Source of the DNA: Mucilaginibacter empetricola
GTDB taxonomy: Bacteria > Bacteroidota > Bacteroidia > Sphingobacteriales > Sphingobacteriaceae
DNA length: 64,000 nt
Reading direction: 5' to 3'
Assembly: GCF_024808665.1 (NCBI RefSeq)
Contig: NZ_JANUBZ010000002.1
Coordinates: 1 to 64,000, forward strand
The notes under the pieces are model-generated. The model did no database searches. It was not told the origin of the DNA and saw only the letters and a program-made list of their open reading frames with translations. This document shows, piece after piece, positions 61,353-64,000 of this stretch (position 1 is the first letter of the stretch; each line of letters starts with the position of its first letter). A program made the translations under genes and the position numbers.

Positions 61353-62369
61353 TTACGCTTCGAGCAATTCTAATTGCCAGGCAATATGTTCTTCAGTTAC
61401 TGGGTATAACGCATTATTGCGGATGGTATGATACACATCATTAAATAAATCGGTGTAATCACCTTTGGGGGCTTTTAATAATTCTTCACGTCTTTTGTTT
61501 TCCAGGTCCATTATTACCAGCTTGCCATCAATACCTTCGGGCTCCCAGCCGTAGCCTGTATCGGTAGGTAACATGCCTTTATCCAATTGAGTTTCCTGTA
61601 CGTCGCCGCGTTCTTTGCTAAATACACCTTGTGTGCCCTGTACAACAAAGCCCGGTAAGGCTTCAGCCAATAAAAGGCCTGCAGTTAGGTAAACATTAAG
61701 TTGGTTGGGGTATTTAAGGTGATAATTAAAATAATCGGCCACTTCCGATCCATTCCGGTAAACGCCGGTTGTTTTGGTAAAGCTCAATGGCCTGCCAAAC
61801 AGGCTTATGGCATTATCAATCAGGTGCGATCCTAAGTCATACACCACTCCATTTGCCGGGGTTGATGCAGTTTCTTTAAAAGCTTTGGGACTAATTGCTC
61901 TTTTAAACCTGTCCATCCTAAAAGTAACTTCAATCAGTTGGCCTAATCTGCCACTTTCTATAACCTGTTTGGTTAGCTGGAAACCACTGTCCCACCGGCG
62001 ATTGTGATAAACCATCAAGTGGCGGTTGACTTTACGGGCCAGGTCGAACATCTGCTTAACCTCCGCACCGGTGGCAGCGGCGGGTTTTTCAACCAGCACA
62101 TGTTTGCCGGCGTTTAGTGCTTTTATGGTAAGATCGAAATGGGTATTGTTTGGCGTGTTTACTATTACCAATTCTATTTCATTATCGGCTAATAATTCGT
62201 CTACACTGTTGTAACTAATCACTTCCGGATACCGGGCGGCAGCCTTTTTTTCGTGACGTTCAACCACAGCCTTAAATTTAAAGTTTGGGTTGGTGCTCAC
62301 AAACGGCGCATGGAATATCCTTCCAGACATACCGTACGACAATATTCCTGTTATAATAGGTTTTGACAT
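61353..62369 (-). CDS. Gfo/Idh/MocA-family oxidoreductase
   Basis: 338 residues. N-terminal Rossmann fold (TGILSYGMSGRIFHAPFV with a GxxG-type loop), the EKP motif in LVEKPAAA typical of the family, and a C-terminal beta-sheet domain with YDLGSHLIDNAI holding the catalytic-type His. Acts on a sugar or inositol derivative; identity unknown. Close to E. coli YdgJ in length and in the SYGMSGRIFHAPF start. Confidence 0.93.
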   Translation of the reverse strand: MSKPIITGILSYGMSGRIFHAPFVSTNPNFKFKAVVERHEKKAAARYPEVISYNSVDELLADNEIELVIVNTPNNTHFDLTIKALNAGKHVLVEKPAAATGAEVKQMFDLARKVNRHLMVYHNRRWDSGFQLTKQVIESGRLGQLIEVTFRMDRFKRAISPKAFKETASTPANGVVYDLGSHLIDNAISLFGRPLSFTKTTGVYRNGSEVADYFNYHLKYPNQLNVYLTAGLLLAEALPGFVVQGTQGVFSKERGDVQETQLDKGMLPTDTGYGWEPEGIDGKLVIMDLENKRREELLKAPKGDYTDLFNDVYHTIRNNALYPVTEEHIAWQLELLEA

Positions 62370-62405
62370 GATTCTTCTCTTTTAATAAATACTAAAACTC
62401 CCAAA

Positions 62406-64000
62406 TTATTCGCCAATTGGACTTCCATCTGGCATAGGCAATACAGGTGCTGGTTTAAACTTTTCGGGATCTTTTTCAAACTGGTTGATCTGCTGTAGCG
62501 CAAACAGTAAACTGGCTTTTTGTTCGCTGCTTGTTGTTTTTGCCGAATTTGTTAGCCATGTTTTGAGGTTGTATATCTCCAATAAAGTAATACCCCGTAC
62601 ACTCTCTGGAGCACTGTTATCGGCAGCCAAAGTAAGCAATTGTTTTAAAGTTAAACTGTTTACCAGGCCCTGTAGTTCGCCTTTGTAACCGTTTTGTTGC
62701 GGCGCTTTCCAGGTTTGGGCAATCAGTTTATCTAAAACCGCTTCTAAGCCGGGTTGGCTGTTATCTCTTGCATGGTAATCAACCAATCTGGCAGCCCTTT
62801 CGGGGTTCAGCATAAAAGCCAGGGTAGTTCCAGCGGCTGATTCTGCTGCTGCCATAGGGTCAAACGTTAAACCGGTATGCGATTTAAACAGCTCGCGCGT
62901 ACGCGGATAGCCTACCGGGCGGGGTGGTATCATTTCAATCAGTTTTTCTGGAAGGGCCAGTGCGTCGGGGCTAAGCGTACTCATTAAGGCATCAAAAGCT
63001 TTCCATTGTTCGGCAGGGGTAATAAATTTGGTGATAACCTGTCCGTCGTTTTTGATGGCGTAGGTATAGTATAGGCCACCCAGCATTTTTGAAGCAGCTT
63101 CCACCTGGTAACGTTGCAGCAAGTAAATGGGTACCAATGCCTCCTCAATGGTAGCCATAGGCGCATCCTGCCTGATGGCCTTTTCCGAAAAATTATCCAG
63201 CAAATGCTTACGGATACCCATTAGCCTGTTCAATTCGTCGGCCGCGTTTGTGCCGTTATCCCAAAGGTGGGCCAGGGGATGAGCGCCACCGGCTGGGCGG
63301 GCATCGTCATCAGTAATAAATAAGTAGCCTTGTTTCAGCGTGGTATCAATAATAGCTTTTAATGCCGCGTCTTCATCTGTTCCGGCAGGGAAATCCTGGT
63401 AGCCAAATAAAATGGCTCTTTTGTCCCAACCGCCAATTTCGGTGGTATAAGCTTTTGAAAGATCCATGCTGCCATCTGCATTTAGGTTGATATATGGTGG
63501 CGGATAATCCATTACCGAGGCGCGGTCATTTACGCTTGCCGTAAAATTATGCTGTAGGCCAAGGGTATGCCCAACCTCATGGGCGGCTAATTGGTGCAAA
63601 CGAGCTATGGCCAGTTTCATCATGGCATCGCTAACGGGCTTGCCATCTTCATATGGCTGTAGCAGGCCTTCGGCAATTAAAAAATCCTGCCGGTCGCGTA
63701 ATGATCCTAATGATACCTGCCCTTTAATAATCTCTCCGGTACGTGGATCAACTATCGATGCTCCGTACGACCATCCCCTTGTGGAACGATGCACCCACTG
63801 AATAATGTTATACCTGATATCCATCGGGTCGGCATCTTCGGGCAGTAATTTTACCTGGAAGGCATTTTTATATCCAGCCGCTTCAAAAGCCTGATTCCAC
63901 CACGACGCACCTTCCATCAGGGCTGTCCGCACAGGCTCCGGAGCGCCACGATCAACATAATAAACAATAGGCTTTATCGCTTCGCTTACTGCTGCGCCCG
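62406..64000 (-). CDS. Zinc-dependent metalloprotease, N-terminal part cut by the right edge
   Basis: The frame is open to position 64000, so the gene begins outside; the GTG at 63932 is an internal codon, preceded by more protein-like sequence. The visible ~530 residues include the extended metzincin motif HEVGHTLGLQH and, about 15 residues later, a Met-turn-like SVMDYPPP. This matches the large (about 800-residue) zinc-dependent metalloproteases of Bacteroidota (DUF5117 type), which are exported; the signal peptide would be outside the window. Substrate unknown. Confidence 0.88.
   Translation of the reverse strand, partial: GAAVSEAIKPIVYYVDRGAPEPVRTALMEGASWWNQAFEAAGYKNAFQVKLLPEDADPMDIRYNIIQWVHRSTRGWSYGASIVDPRTGEIIKGQVSLGSLRDRQDFLIAEGLLQPYEDGKPVSDAMMKLAIARLHQLAAHEVGHTLGLQHNFTASVNDRASVMDYPPPYINLNADGSMDLSKAYTTEIGGWDKRAILFGYQDFPAGTDEDAALKAIIDTTLKQGYLFITDDDARPAGGAHPLAHLWDNGTNAADELNRLMGIRKHLLDNFSEKAIRQDAPMATIEEALVPIYLLQRYQVEAASKMLGGLYYTYAIKNDGQVITKFITPAEQWKAFDALMSTLSPDALALPEKLIEMIPPRPVGYPRTRELFKSHTGLTFDPMAAAESAAGTTLAFMLNPERAARLVDYHARDNSQPGLEAVLDKLIAQTWKAPQQNGYKGELQGLVNSLTLKQLLTLAADNSAPESVRGITLLEIYNLKTWLTNSAKTTSSEQKASLLFALQQINQFEKDPEKFKPAPVLPMPDGSPIGE

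Noticed and set aside
1..64000. tRNA, rRNA or CRISPR genes
   Set aside because: I looked for cloverleaf-like segments, rRNA motifs and regularly spaced repeats by eye and saw none; short RNAs could be missed.

Overview
The window looks like chromosomal DNA of a Bacteroidota bacterium of the Sphingobacteriaceae type (Mucilaginibacter or Pedobacter-like). The signs are: many start-proximal promoters matching the Bacteroidota -7 box TAnnTTTG, little use of Shine-Dalgarno sequences, an sdhC-sdhA-sdhB order with a single b-type anchor, a TonB-type OMP_b-brl_3 receptor, a double-glycine-leader peptide of the class common in this phylum, and dense small intergenic repeats. I cannot name the species. 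No rRNA, tRNA or CRISPR array was seen.

Layout. 1-8.1 kb: end of an IS4-type transposase, P5C dehydrogenase (pruA), an acidic hypothetical protein, an outer-membrane barrel, isocitrate dehydrogenase, a Cys-rich GG-leader peptide, mannose-6-phosphate isomerase, and a PAS histidine kinase. 8.5-12.7 kb: homogentisate pathway for tyrosine breakdown (hmgA-hppD on the minus strand, divergent from fahA), with a 35-codon leader ORF in front of hmgA. 12.9-19.1 kb: a HAD hydrolase, a GIY-YIG nuclease between inverted repeats, then the threonine operon thrA-thrB-thrC, preceded by a Thr-rich leader peptide with a terminator/antiterminator pair. 19.3-27.3 kb: rsgA, a Cys/Met-metabolism PLP enzyme, a GxxExxY protein between repeats, dtd, MazG-like, comB-like, gcvT, a glycosyltransferase, rnhB. 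27.6-31.1 kb: an ATP-grasp / alpha-E / transglutaminase operon. 31.2-36.2 kb: small hypotheticals, DoxX, PfkB kinase, a membrane histidine kinase, a Pro-rich secreted protein, a barrel. 36.3-40.1 kb: succinate dehydrogenase. 40.2-48.0 kb: a thioredoxin-fold lipoprotein without CxxC, PdeM, AraC regulator and SDR, DegP, dapF with a coupled 52-residue ORF, a YhcG/DUF1016 nuclease. 48.2-64 kb: SNF2 helicase, a YcxB-like membrane protein between inverted repeats, dienelactone hydrolase, a membrane protein/GT2/ABC permease/SpoIIE phosphatase run, a TonB-type receptor, a redoxin lipoprotein, a Gfo/Idh oxidoreductase and a zinc metalloprotease cut by the right edge.

Most genes are ordinary central metabolism. 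The unusual content is between them: (1) a complete translational attenuator for the threonine operon; (2) three unrelated small genes (GIY-YIG, GxxExxY, YcxB-like), each between inverted copies of a dispersed repeat; (3) GC-rich palindromic repeats placed directly at stop codons; (4) intergenic arms built from degenerate short words; (5) a translated palindrome inside the DUF1016 gene and a translated repeat plus a G8 tract inside thrB; (6) a perfect 13-bp inverted repeat in front of an AraC regulator.
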